From JAAXHH01 sp965225915 (GTDB lineage: Bacteria > JAAXHH01), in contig OZ245326.1 in assembly GCA_965225915.1 (NCBI GenBank), positions 868,001 to 932,000 on the forward strand: 64,000 nucleotides of DNA, given 5' to 3'. Position 1 is the first letter of the stretch; each line of letters begins with the position of its first letter. This document shows positions 16,469-25,897 of this stretch, piece after piece. The translations under genes were made by a program, and so were the position numbers. The notes under the pieces are model-generated. The model worked only from the letters and a program-made list of their open reading frames with translations, was not told the DNA's origin and ran no database searches.

Positions 16469-19162
16469 ATGCATATTCAGCATCAATCTAGTTGCGAATC
16501 GGTTTCTTTCTCATCTGCCTGCAATATCCAACCCGTACAGAGGGCTATCCGAAGAAATTCGATCCACATCCTCTTCCTTCTCGCGCTATTTGCGCTAGTC
16601 TCTTGCGGTAAGGACGGCCCCACCAGTTCAACCGGACCGGCTAACGTCGTAGTTACTCCGAACGAGGTTACGCTGACTGCGATAGGTCAGTCCGTGCAAC
16701 TTGCCGCACAGGTGCAGGACAAGACCGGAGCCGCACTGTCGGGTCACGATGTGGTCTGGGCGAGTCGTAGTCCTTCGGTGGCTTCCGTGAGTAGCGGCGG
16801 ACTCGTCACCGCGCACAGTAACGGCTTGGCTGATATCACGGCCACCGTGGGACAGAAACAGGCAAAGTCTACAGTTACCGTATCCCAGTCGGCACAAACG
16901 ATAATCGTCGAACCATCGTCGGTAACGCTAACGAAGGCCGGCGAGACCGCCAGGCTGACGGTTTCGGTTCTGGATGAAAACGGCCGAATCATCGAAGACG
17001 CGGCGGTGAAATGGATGATCAGCGATGAAACGGTGGCGACCGTAAGCAACGAAGGCACGGTTACGGCCATGAGGAGTGGTAGTGCGGTTGTTTCCGTCAC
17101 CTCCGGTGATTCTTCGGCCAGCGTGCATGTAACGGTATCCATCGTTGTTAGTGATCGCACCTCGCTGATCGACTTCTACCACGGGTTGAATGGTCCAAGC
17201 TGGGACGACGGCGAGAATTGGCTAAGTGAAGAACCCCTGAACGAATGGCACGGCGTAACAACCGACGCAAACGGCAGGGTGATCCGGGTGGCGTTGCGTT
17301 CGAACGGCCTGTCGGGCAGATTGCCCGAAAACATCATCAATCTTGCCCTGTTGAGGGTACTGAATTTAGCGGACAATCAGGTATCAGGAGCTTTCCCGGT
17401 CGAACTCTCCCAACTCGGCGAACTGAGGTTCCTCGATCTGAGTAGCAACGGAATTTCGGGATCCATTCCAAATGAGCTCGATTTGTTGTCCAACCTGGAA
17501 GTACTGAATCTCGGAAACAACAACCTGTCGGAATCCATCCCCTCGGTACTGGGGCAAATGGCCAGCCTTGAACGACTGGATCTGGGCGGCAATCACCTGA
17601 CCGGTGGAATTCCGGCGGAACTGGGGCAACTCAACAATCTTGTGCGTCTTGACCTGGATAAAAACGAACTTGCCGGACCGATACCTGGCGAACTGGGAGA
17701 CCTGTCACAGCTGGAAATGCTGTACATGGACACGAATAAGCTGACAGGATTGATCCCAGCAGAACTGGGCAATCTAACTAACCTGGAAATATTGCTTCTC
17801 TGGCGAAACCAGTTATCGGGACCGATTCCTGTTGAACTGAGTCAACTGGCCAGTCTTGAACGCATGGATCTCGATGAGAACCAATTGTCAGGACCGGTGC
17901 CTGTCGAACTGGGACAGCTCCCGAACCTCGAGATACTTTACCTTAACTCAAACAATCTTTCGGGTGAGATCCCAGCGGTGCTGGGTGATCTTCCCAGGTT
18001 GCGTCTGCTGAGCCTTTATGGAAACCGGCTATCTGGACCGTTGCCGGTCGAACTGAGTCAACTCGGGAATCTCGAATTCCTCTACGTCCAGAACAACCAA
18101 CTGTCCGGACCCGTTCCAACTGAGTTGGGACTGCTCGACGATCTTGAAGGACTGTATCTACATGGCAACCAACTGTCCGGACCCGTTCCGTCCGAGTTGG
18201 GATTACTCGATGATCTCGAAGTCCTGTACCTCCATGACAACCAGTTCACCGGCATGATACCGGGAACATATTCGGGCCTTTCAGATGTCACGACGTTTTT
18301 CTTTCATAACAATGACGGTCTGTGTTTACCGAGCACCCCGGCCTTACTGACCTGGGTCGATGGCCTTGATGAATGGATGGGGTCACGGTGCGACGAGGCC
18401 GGCTTCGCCGAGGGACTGCTCATGGTTGGCGAGGGCGCCGACCGGCTGTATAAACTGAATCCCAATACGGGGGAAGCCAAACCTGTGGGAGATGCCGTGC
18501 GATTCGACGCGGACGAGTACCAGCCCTACGGTCTGGCCGTGCATAACGGCGTGTTGTACATGACGGGAGGATGGAACTCGGCGCTGTACACACTGGATTC
18601 GGAAACGGGAGTAGCCATGCGTGTCGGCGACACCGTGGAATTCGGGATCGGCGAATCCCAGCCCATGGGACTGGCGTCCCACCACGGAACGCTGTACATG
18701 GCCGGGGGGACGAATACCAGGCTTTACGCGCTGAATACAGTGACGGGGGAAGCCACGCCGGTCGGTAATGCCGAAGAATTCGGTGTCGGTGAAGACCATC
18801 CCTTCGGTCTCGCATCCCACGAGAGCGATTTGTTCATGGTCGGCTACAACTCGGCCAGGATATACGTACTGAATCCTGCCACGGGGTCCGCATCACCCGT
18901 CGGCGACGCGACTGACTTCGGCGTTGGAGAAGATCTGCCGACTGGACTGACTTCACACAGAGGTGCGTTGTACATGACCGGTGGGTGGACGGCTAAACTG
19001 TATACACTGGACGCGGTGACCGGGATAGCATCGCCGGTCGGGGATGTCGATGAGGATGTCAATCAGTTCGGCGTCGACGAAGACTCTCCAGCAGGCCTGG
19101 CCTCGTTGGGCCGGGTATCACCGCGGGTTATTGTGCCCTTTGTGAATCCGTTAAAGGAATGA
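16469..19162 (+). CDS. Large lipoprotein with Ig-like, leucine-rich and propeller-like repeats
   Basis: An 897-residue secreted lipoprotein (signal helix about 31-45, lipobox LVSC, Cys46). Residues about 55-225 hold two Big2-type Ig domains (ITATVGQKQAKSTVTVSQ and similar). Residues about 230-620 contain some 14-15 plant-type 24-residue leucine-rich repeats with consensus L-x-x-L-x-L-x-x-N-x-L-S-G-x-[IV]-P-x-E-L-G-x-L. Residues about 650-885 contain five repeats of about 49 residues (Y-x-L-N-x-x-T-G-x-A-x-P-V-G-D), a propeller-like array. It looks like a surface adhesion or recognition protein. Start ATG 16469 follows GAGGG. Confidence 0.85.
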   Translation: MHIQHQSSCESVSFSSACNIQPVQRAIRRNSIHILFLLALFALVSCGKDGPTSSTGPANVVVTPNEVTLTAIGQSVQLAAQVQDKTGAALSGHDVVWASRSPSVASVSSGGLVTAHSNGLADITATVGQKQAKSTVTVSQSAQTIIVEPSSVTLTKAGETARLTVSVLDENGRIIEDAAVKWMISDETVATVSNEGTVTAMRSGSAVVSVTSGDSSASVHVTVSIVVSDRTSLIDFYHGLNGPSWDDGENWLSEEPLNEWHGVTTDANGRVIRVALRSNGLSGRLPENIINLALLRVLNLADNQVSGAFPVELSQLGELRFLDLSSNGISGSIPNELDLLSNLEVLNLGNNNLSESIPSVLGQMASLERLDLGGNHLTGGIPAELGQLNNLVRLDLDKNELAGPIPGELGDLSQLEMLYMDTNKLTGLIPAELGNLTNLEILLLWRNQLSGPIPVELSQLASLERMDLDENQLSGPVPVELGQLPNLEILYLNSNNLSGEIPAVLGDLPRLRLLSLYGNRLSGPLPVELSQLGNLEFLYVQNNQLSGPVPTELGLLDDLEGLYLHGNQLSGPVPSELGLLDDLEVLYLHDNQFTGMIPGTYSGLSDVTTFFFHNNDGLCLPSTPALLTWVDGLDEWMGSRCDEAGFAEGLLMVGEGADRLYKLNPNTGEAKPVGDAVRFDADEYQPYGLAVHNGVLYMTGGWNSALYTLDSETGVAMRVGDTVEFGIGESQPMGLASHHGTLYMAGGTNTRLYALNTVTGEATPVGNAEEFGVGEDHPFGLASHESDLFMVGYNSARIYVLNPATGSASPVGDATDFGVGEDLPTGLTSHRGALYMTGGWTAKLYTLDAVTGIASPVGDVDEDVNQFGVDEDSPAGLASLGRVSPRVIVPFVNPLKE

Positions 19163-19207
19163 GTTTTTCTACGAAGCAGCGGGAATTCGTGGGAGATGTA
19201 TTGTTTT

Positions 19208-19264
19208 TCGGATCAACTAATTATGGATTAGTAAGCCCATAACTTGTATCTCCGTTAGCTTGCA
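19208..19264 (+). repeat. Second copy of the hairpin element that flanks the LRR lipoprotein gene
   Basis: Shares AAGTTATGG/CTAG, AGCCCA, ACTTGT and CTCCG, then TTGC in order with 16097-16151, in the same orientation, at about 70 % by eye. Within it TTATGG and CCATAA form an inverted repeat. The pair brackets the gene at 16469-19162. The 190-bp gap to gltD otherwise holds nothing recognised. Confidence 0.5.
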
Positions 19265-19353
19265 ATGAGATTGTGTGAGATCGCATGGGGTCGTCGGGTT
19301 TGCATGGGCAGGTTAAATCTTGCATAGCTCGCCAAACACACATCCATCCTCAT

Positions 19354-20883
19354 TCACGGCAGGCCCGTACTCCCCATGAGGTAGCGGTCCACTTCCCGGG
19401 CGGCTTCTCTGCCCTCGTGGATCGCCCAGACTACGAGGCTCTGGCCGCGGCGGGCGTCGCCGGCGGCGAAGACGTTTTCCACGTTCGTGGCATACTTACC
19501 GTATTCGGCCTGGGCGTTGGTCCGGTATACTTCCCGGGCGGCTTCTCTGCCCTCGTGGCGTCCCGCTCGACTTCGAGCTGCTCGAGCACAGGATCCTCCG
19601 GACCCGAAAATCCCATCGCCAGGAGTACGAGGTCGGCGGGCCAGTCCTGCTCCGTGCCCTTTTTCGGGCTGAAGGGAGCCCCGTTGCTGGGGACCGACCA
19701 GTCGAGATCGATGGTGCGCAGGGCCTTGACCCGGCCCTGGTCGTCGTCGATGAACTCCACGGTGCTGGTGTCGTAGCGCCTCGGATCGTCGCCGAAGAGG
19801 GCCTTGCCTTCTTCCTGGCCGTAGTCGAGCTTGTAAACCACCGGCCACTGGGGCCAGGGATTGCTCGGCGCGCGTTCGGGAGGCGGTTTCGGGATCACGT
19901 CGAACTGGTTGATCGTCTTGCAGCCGTGGCGTAGCGCCGTGCCCACGCAGTCCGTCCCCGTATCGCCGCCGCCCAGTACGATCGTGTGTTTGTCCTTGGC
20001 TGAAATGTAGTTCCCGTCCTGGTGCCCCGAGTCCAGCAGGCTCTTCGTGTTGGCGTGAAGGAATTCCATGGCGAAGTGGACGCCGTCCAGTCCGCGGCCC
20101 GGCGCTTTCCGCAGGAAAGTCGTTGGGCTTGGTGGCGCCTGTACAGATCACCACCGCGTCGCACTCGTTCCCCAGGTCCGCGGCAGGCACATCCTTTCCG
20201 ATCTCCACACCGGTGATGAACTGGACGCCTTCGGCCGTCATCTGGTCCAGGCGGCGCTGGAGGATCTTCTCCTTGTCGAGCTTCATGTTCGGGATGCCGT
20301 ACATCAGGAGGCCGCCGGGACGGTCGGCCCGTTCGTATACCGTTACATTGTGGCCGGCGCGGTTGAGCTGGGCGGCGCAGGCCAGGCCGGCGGGACCGGA
20401 TCCGATGACGGCCACTTTCTTTCCGGTCCGCTGAGGCGGGGGTTCGGGCTGGATCCAGCCTTCCTCGAAGCCGCGGTCGACGATCGCGCACTCGATGGTT
20501 TTGATGGTCACCGGGTTGGCGTTGATGCCCAAGACGCAGGAGCCCTCGCAGGGGGCGGGGCAGACGCGTCCGGTAAACTCGGGGAAGTTGTTGGTCTTGT
20601 GCAGCTGCTGGAGGGCTTCTTTCCAATGGTTCCGGTATACGAGGTCGTTCCAGTCGGGGATCAGGTTGTTCAGGGGGCAGCCCGAAGCGCCGGCTCCTTT
20701 CCCCATCGGTACGCCCGTGTGACAGAAGGGGATGCCGCAGTCCATGCAGCGGGCGCCCTGCTCCCTCAGCGAATCGTCTGCCATGGGGAGGACGAATTCT
20801 TCCCAGTCACCTACACGCTCGAGGGGATCCCGATACGGCGCTTTCCCCCGCTCGAACTCCATGAAACCCGTGTTTTTACCCAT
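19354..20883 (-). CDS. gltD: Glutamate synthase small subunit, frameshifted in the middle
   Basis: The 509-codon ORF begins as normal GltD: the Fe-S motif CMDCGIPFCH (residues 46-55), more Cys in C-P-A-P-C-E-G-S-C, and the FAD/NADPH Rossmann motif VIGSGPAGLACA near residue 160. After F-P-A-E-S-A (about 255) it reads out of frame for about 200 residues; the true sequence continues in the next frame (AMEFLHANTKSLLD, GGGDTGTDCVGTALRHG for the second dinucleotide site). A 32-bp insertion near 19525-19556 restores the frame. It partners GltB upstream to make glutamate from glutamine and 2-oxoglutarate. It is probably broken unless the frameshifts are sequencing artefacts. Confidence 0.85.
   Translation of the reverse strand: MGKNTGFMEFERGKAPYRDPLERVGDWEEFVLPMADDSLREQGARCMDCGIPFCHTGVPMGKGAGASGCPLNNLIPDWNDLVYRNHWKEALQQLHKTNNFPEFTGRVCPAPCEGSCVLGINANPVTIKTIECAIVDRGFEEGWIQPEPPPQRTGKKVAVIGSGPAGLACAAQLNRAGHNVTVYERADRPGGLLMYGIPNMKLDKEKILQRRLDQMTAEGVQFITGVEIGKDVPAADLGNECDAVVICTGATKPNDFPAESAGPRTGRRPLRHGIPSRQHEEPAGLGAPGRELHFSQGQTHDRTGRRRYGDGLRGHGATPRLQDDQPVRRDPETASRTRAEQSLAPVAGGLQARLRPGRRQGPLRRRSEALRHQHRGVHRRRPGPGQGPAHHRSRLVGPQQRGSLQPEKGHGAGLARRPRTPGDGIFGSGGSCARAARSRAGRHEGREAAREVYRTNAQAEYGKYATNVENVFAAGDARRGQSLVVWAIHEGREAAREVDRYLMGSTGLP
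19529..19558. repeat. 30-bp exact duplication within gltD
   Basis: The 30 bases at 19529-19558 repeat those at 19391-19420 without mismatch, 138 bp away and in the same frame (both read G-R-E-A-A-R-E-V on the minus strand). The extra copy forms most of the insertion that breaks and then restores the gltD reading frame. Confidence 0.85.
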
Positions 20884-20977
20884 AAATCCGAATTTCCGTC
20901 CCGATCTCCAATGCGTCGCCCGGATGTGCTGTCCTTTTACGTCGCTCGAATGCCTTCCCGATTCCGTCCCGCGTTCC

Positions 20978-23900
20978 CTATCCCTTGCCGCCGTTCACGC
21001 CCACCGGGACCGCTTCGGTCACTGGTTCCGCGGGATGGCCGTTGGTCTTGCTCTCCTCTTCCGCGCGGGCGGCCATTTCCTGCAACGCACGGCGGTAATC
21101 GACGGGCATGACCTTGACGAAGCTTTCCTGCAGCTCTGTCCAGCGGGACAGCACGTCCTCGCCCCGGTCGCTGCCGGTATACCGCACGTGATCCTCGATC
21201 AGCCGCTTTACTATTGAAATGTCCTCGTCATCCACCAGCGGTTCCAAGTCCACCATCTCCGGGTTGCACAGGCCCGGGAATACACCTTTTTCGTCCAGGA
21301 CGTAGGCGACGCCGCCGCTCATGCCCGCGGCGAAGTTTCGCCCTACCGGACCGATGACGACCACGCGGCCTCCAGTCATGTACTCGCAGCCATGGTCTCC
21401 GATGCCCTCGATCACGGTTTCGGCGCCGCTGTTCCGCACGGCGAAACGTTCACCGCCGCGGCCCCGGAAGAAGGCCTGTCCGCCGGTGGCGCCGTAGAGT
21501 GCTACGTTGCCGATGATTACATTTTCCGTGGGCACGAACCCCGCGTTCTCAGGAGGGAACACCGCCATGAATCCGCCGGACAGTCCCTTGCCCGTGTAGT
21601 CGTTCGATTCGCCTTCCAGGAAGAAGGAGATCCCCGGCGCCAGGAATGCCCCGAAACTCTGGCCCGCCGAGCCGTGCAGGTTGACCCGGATGGTATTGTC
21701 CGGCAGGCCTTCTTCGCCGTACTGACGCGACACTTCCGCGCTGAGCATGGCGCCGGCCGTTCGGTCGATGTTGTTTATCGCGTGGCGCATCACCACGGAC
21801 TGCCGGGCCTCCAGGGCCTCCTTCGACATTTCAATCAGGCGCTGGTCTAGTTTTTTCTCCAGCCGGTGGTCCTGGGACTGACAGCAGTACCGGGCTACAC
21901 GGGCAGGCGCGTCGACAGGCGCAAGCATACGGGTGAAATCGAGTCCCTGGGCCTTCCAGTGGTCGATGGCCTTGCGCGTGTCGAGACAGTCCGTGCGCCC
22001 CACCATTTCATTTACCGTTCGGAAGCCCAACTGGGCCATGTGCTCCCGCATCTGCTCGGCGATGAACATCATGAAATTGATAACGTGTTCCGGTTTCCCG
22101 GTGAAACGCTTGCGGAGTTCTACGTCCTGCGTCGCCACGCCCACCGAACATGTATTCAGGTGGCACTTACGCAGCATGATGCATCCGCTGACCACCAGGG
22201 CGGCCGTGGCAAAGCCGAATTCCTCGGCGCCCAGCATGCAGGCGATGACCACGTCGCGGCCCGTCTTCAGCTGGCCGTCGGTCTGGACCACGATGCGGCC
22301 TCGCAGGTCGTTGCGCACCAGGACCTGCTGCGTCTCGGCGAGACCCAGTTCCCAGGGCACGCCCGCGTGTTTCATGGACGATTCAGGCGAGGCGCCGGTG
22401 CCGCCGTCGTAGCCGCTGATGAGCACCACGTCGGCCTTGCCCTTGGATACGCCGGCCGCGATGGTGCCCACGCCGACTTCGGCCACGAGCTTGACGTGGA
22501 TGCGGGCCCGGTCGTTGGCGCTCTTCAGATCGTGGATCAGCTGCGCCAGGTCTTCGATGGAGTAGATGTCATGATGGGGCGGAGGAGAGATGAGTCCCAC
22601 GCCGGGGGTCGATTTCCGTACGCGCGCGATTTCCTCGAAGACCTTGTCTCCTGGAAGCTGTCCCCCTTCCCCGGGCTTCGCGCCCTGGGCCATCTTGATC
22701 TGCAGGTCGGTTGCGTTTACCAGGTAATTGCTCGTCACCCCGAACCGGCCGGAGGCCACCTGCTTGATGGCGCTGTTCCGCCAGTCGCCGTTATCGTCCG
22801 GATAGTAGCGGTCCGGGTCTTCGCCCCCCTCGCCCGAATTGCTCCGGCCGCCGATGCGGTTCATGGCGATGGCCAGGGTCTCGTGGGCTTCCTTGCTGAT
22901 GGATCCGTAGGACATGGCGCCGGTGGAGAACCGCTTGACGATCTCCGAGGCCGGTTCCACCTCCTCGATGGGCACCGGGGGTTGCACCTGCTTGTAATCG
23001 AAGAGGCCGCGAAGGGTACCCAGCAGGCGGGTCTGTTCATCGATCTGCTTCGCATACTCCCGGTAGAGTTCGTAGTCCCCTGTGCGGGCCGATGTCTGCA
23101 ACAACGCGATGGTATGGGGATTGAAGAGATGGTGCTCCCCGTCCTTGCGCCACTGGTAATAACCGCCCACGTCGAGGGTATGGTCGTCCACCACCGGGCG
23201 GGCGGGATAGCCGCGATGGTGGTGCTGCCGATACTCTTCCTCGATCTCCTCCAGGCCGATGCCCTCGATGCGAGAAGCGGTCCAGGTAAAGTACTTGTCG
23301 ATGACCGACTGCTTCAGGCCGATGGCCTCGAAGATCTGCGCCCCGTGATAGGACTTGATCGTGGAGATGCCCATCTTGGACATCGTCTTCAGTACGCCCT
23401 TGCACAGGGCCTTGAGCACGTTATTCTGCGCCTGCTCGCTGCCGACCGGCGGTTCGATCAGGCCGTCGATGCTCATCCATTCGACCGTTTCGAGGGTGAG
23501 GTATGGATTCACCGCGTTGGCTCCGTAACCGATGAGCAGGCAGAAGTGCATGACTTCTCTAGGCTCGCCGGATTCCACGATGATTGCCGCGCTCGTCCGC
23601 AGTCCTTCCCGAATCAGGTAATGATGGACGGCGGCGGTGGCGATCAGGCTGGGTATCTGGACCCAGTCGGGACCGACGCCCCGGTCCGACAGGATGAGCA
23701 GCGTCGCCCCCCGTTCCCGGATGGCCCGTCCCGCCTCGCGGCAGAGTTCGTCCACGGCGGCCTCGAGCGCGCCGGGCGAAGCCGACCTACGAAAAACGGC
23801 CGGCAGTGTTTCCGACTTCAATCCGGGACTCTCGAGTTCCCGGATGCAGGCCAGTTCTCCGTTGGACAGTACGGGCCGCGCGATACGAAGCTGGCGGCAG

Positions 23901-25570
23901 TGCCCGGGCGTCTCGGCGAAAAGGTCCTTTTCCGATCCGATCGAAGTATCCAGGGACGTCACCAGTTCCTCGCGGATGGCGTCCAGCGGCGGATTGGTCA
24001 CCTGGGCAAACAGTTGCTTGAAATAGTGAAAGAGCAGTTGGGGCTTGTTGGACAGGACGGCCAGCGGGGCGTCGTTGCCCATGGATCCGACCGGTTCTAC
24101 GCCCGTGGCGGCCATGGGACCGACGAGTATCTTCAGTTCCTCGCTCGTGTAGCCGAAGGCCCGTTGCCTTTCCTCTAGCGACTCCAGGTCGAGCCGTGGT
24201 ACGTCCTCCGGTTCCGGCAGGTCGTCCAGGTTCTCCATGTTTTTTGACAGCCATTCGCCGTAGGGCCTCTGCGAGCTGATCTCGTGCTTGATCTCCTCGT
24301 CGGTGACGATACGGCCCCGCAGCGTGTCGATCAGGAAAAGGCGGCCGGGCTGGAGGCGTCCCCGCATGAGTATGCGCTCGGGTGGAATCTCCAGCACGCC
24401 GGCTTCCGAGGCACCGACGACGAAGTCATCCTTGGTCACCACGTACCGGAAGGGCCGCAGTCCGTTGCGGTCCAGCGTGGTGCATATGCGGTCGCCGTCG
24501 CACGCCGCGATGAGGGCGGGACCGTCCCACGGTTCCATGAGACAGGCGTGATAGGCGTAGAAGGCCTTTTTCTCGTCCGACATGGACTCGTGGTTTTCCC
24601 AGGCCTCGGGGATCATCATCATCAGTGCGTGGGGCAGGGACCGCCCCGTGGAAACAAGGAGTTCCAGCGCGTTGTCGAACCCGGCGGTATCGCTGGCGCC
24701 TTCGCGGATGATCGGGCTCAGCTTGGCCATGTCCTCGCCGAAGAGCGACGATGAAAAGAGCGCTTCGCGGGCGCGCATCCAGTTCTGGTTGCCCCGGATC
24801 GTGTTGATTTCACCGTTGTGGCAAAGCAGCCGGTATGGATGGGCCAATCGCCAGGATCCCAGCGTGTTCGTGCTGTAACGGGAATGGACCAGCGCCAGAG
24901 ACGTGACGATCGACTCGTCGGACAGGTCGCGGTAGAAAGAATCCAGCTGGTCGGCCCGAAGCAGGCCCTTGTAGACGATGGTCTTGCTCGACAGGCTGGC
25001 AATGTAGAAGTCGTCGCTGTTTTCCTCGGGGAGGCGCGCGTCCACGGCGTTTTCGATAACCTTGCGAATGACGTAGAGCTTGCGCTCGAATTGATCCTGG
25101 TCCGCCGCCAGTTCGCCGCCGCCGATGAAGAACTGCCGGATCATCGGAGAAACCTGCGTCGCCAGTTCACCGGCCTGGGTGAAGTCCACCGGCACGTCGC
25201 GCCAGCCCAGAAACACCTGGTCTTCCTCCCAGACGGTCTTCTCGATCGCCCGCTCGCACCAGCGGCGGTGTACCGCGCCCCGGGGCAGGAACACCATTCC
25301 GACGGCGTATTGGCCCTCGTCGGGCAGGGATATGCCGGCGAGCCTGCACTGCCTTTTGAAGAAGGCATGGGGTAGCTGGAACAGCAAGCCCGCCCCATCG
25401 CCCGTGTGGGGATCGCATCCGCATGCGCCCCGATGCTCGAGATTGACCAGTACTCGTATGGCGTTGCGAATGATGTCGTAGGACTTGTGGCCATTTAGAT
25501 TCGCCACGATGCCCACGCCGCACGCGTCGTGCTCATATGCCGGATCGTACAGGCCTTGGGGTTTTTTCAT
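20978..25570 (-). CDS. gltB: Glutamate synthase large subunit
   Basis: A 1530-residue ferredoxin/NADPH-type glutamate synthase. The first ATG with sense is at 25570, leaving the short propeptide MKKPQGLYDPAYEHDA before the catalytic Cys17 (ACGVGIVA), which becomes N-terminal after processing and attacks glutamine. A longer GTG start at 25594 has no spaced ribosome site. The central part has the FMN-binding TIM barrel with GEGGEDPDRYYPDDNGDW and H-V-K-L-V-A-E-V-G-V-G, and the 3Fe-4S motif CHLNTCSVGVATQD (about residue 1160). The C-terminus is the beta-helix domain. gltD lies 94 bp downstream in the same operon. Confidence 0.95.
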   Translation of the reverse strand: MKKPQGLYDPAYEHDACGVGIVANLNGHKSYDIIRNAIRVLVNLEHRGACGCDPHTGDGAGLLFQLPHAFFKRQCRLAGISLPDEGQYAVGMVFLPRGAVHRRWCERAIEKTVWEEDQVFLGWRDVPVDFTQAGELATQVSPMIRQFFIGGGELAADQDQFERKLYVIRKVIENAVDARLPEENSDDFYIASLSSKTIVYKGLLRADQLDSFYRDLSDESIVTSLALVHSRYSTNTLGSWRLAHPYRLLCHNGEINTIRGNQNWMRAREALFSSSLFGEDMAKLSPIIREGASDTAGFDNALELLVSTGRSLPHALMMMIPEAWENHESMSDEKKAFYAYHACLMEPWDGPALIAACDGDRICTTLDRNGLRPFRYVVTKDDFVVGASEAGVLEIPPERILMRGRLQPGRLFLIDTLRGRIVTDEEIKHEISSQRPYGEWLSKNMENLDDLPEPEDVPRLDLESLEERQRAFGYTSEELKILVGPMAATGVEPVGSMGNDAPLAVLSNKPQLLFHYFKQLFAQVTNPPLDAIREELVTSLDTSIGSEKDLFAETPGHCRQLRIARPVLSNGELACIRELESPGLKSETLPAVFRRSASPGALEAAVDELCREAGRAIRERGATLLILSDRGVGPDWVQIPSLIATAAVHHYLIREGLRTSAAIIVESGEPREVMHFCLLIGYGANAVNPYLTLETVEWMSIDGLIEPPVGSEQAQNNVLKALCKGVLKTMSKMGISTIKSYHGAQIFEAIGLKQSVIDKYFTWTASRIEGIGLEEIEEEYRQHHHRGYPARPVVDDHTLDVGGYYQWRKDGEHHLFNPHTIALLQTSARTGDYELYREYAKQIDEQTRLLGTLRGLFDYKQVQPPVPIEEVEPASEIVKRFSTGAMSYGSISKEAHETLAIAMNRIGGRSNSGEGGEDPDRYYPDDNGDWRNSAIKQVASGRFGVTSNYLVNATDLQIKMAQGAKPGEGGQLPGDKVFEEIARVRKSTPGVGLISPPPHHDIYSIEDLAQLIHDLKSANDRARIHVKLVAEVGVGTIAAGVSKGKADVVLISGYDGGTGASPESSMKHAGVPWELGLAETQQVLVRNDLRGRIVVQTDGQLKTGRDVVIACMLGAEEFGFATAALVVSGCIMLRKCHLNTCSVGVATQDVELRKRFTGKPEHVINFMMFIAEQMREHMAQLGFRTVNEMVGRTDCLDTRKAIDHWKAQGLDFTRMLAPVDAPARVARYCCQSQDHRLEKKLDQRLIEMSKEALEARQSVVMRHAINNIDRTAGAMLSAEVSRQYGEEGLPDNTIRVNLHGSAGQSFGAFLAPGISFFLEGESNDYTGKGLSGGFMAVFPPENAGFVPTENVIIGNVALYGATGGQAFFRGRGGERFAVRNSGAETVIEGIGDHGCEYMTGGRVVVIGPVGRNFAAGMSGGVAYVLDEKGVFPGLCNPEMVDLEPLVDDEDISIVKRLIEDHVRYTGSDRGEDVLSRWTELQESFVKVMPVDYRRALQEMAARAEEESKTNGHPAEPVTEAVPVGVNGGKG

Positions 25571-25897
25571 ATAAAAATGGCCCTTTAATCGCACCCTTTC
25601 GGTTGCGAAAATCGAATACAGGAACGCATTTTCCAGATTCTCACTTCAAAACAGGAGCACTGGAATACCATTGATTTGCAATAACAGACACGGTTTCTTG
25701 AAGGAGGAAAAAGAGAGGATAGTCCGTTATTCGCACTTTGTACCTAATTCCGGTTAAGTTCCACTATATAATCTGGCCGGTCAACAAAGTAAAGTAGAAA
25801 ATGCACGATTCATCGTTAAAATGCCGGCGCCTGCGACAGTCATTCCACCGCATACGGGAAGCATTTCCCAGCATGGGATTGTAGGACAGGGTGATCC
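25571..25897. promoter_or_regulatory. Divergent gap between gltB and pgk
   Basis: About 330 bp without a gene separate the two divergent starts, so both promoters must lie here. It is AT-rich near 25710-25800, but I see no clear -35/-10 pair or operator. The pgk ribosome site is weak (CAGGGTGATCC at 25886). Confidence 0.4.

Noticed and set aside
20068..21111. Plus-strand 347-codon ORF over gltD/gltB ends
   Set aside because: Antisense shadow of the glutamate synthase genes.
21866..24178. Long plus-strand ORF (770 codons) inside the gltB locus
   Set aside because: It is the reverse strand of a strongly conserved gltB frame; the protein has no domain sense and is a GC-bias shadow.
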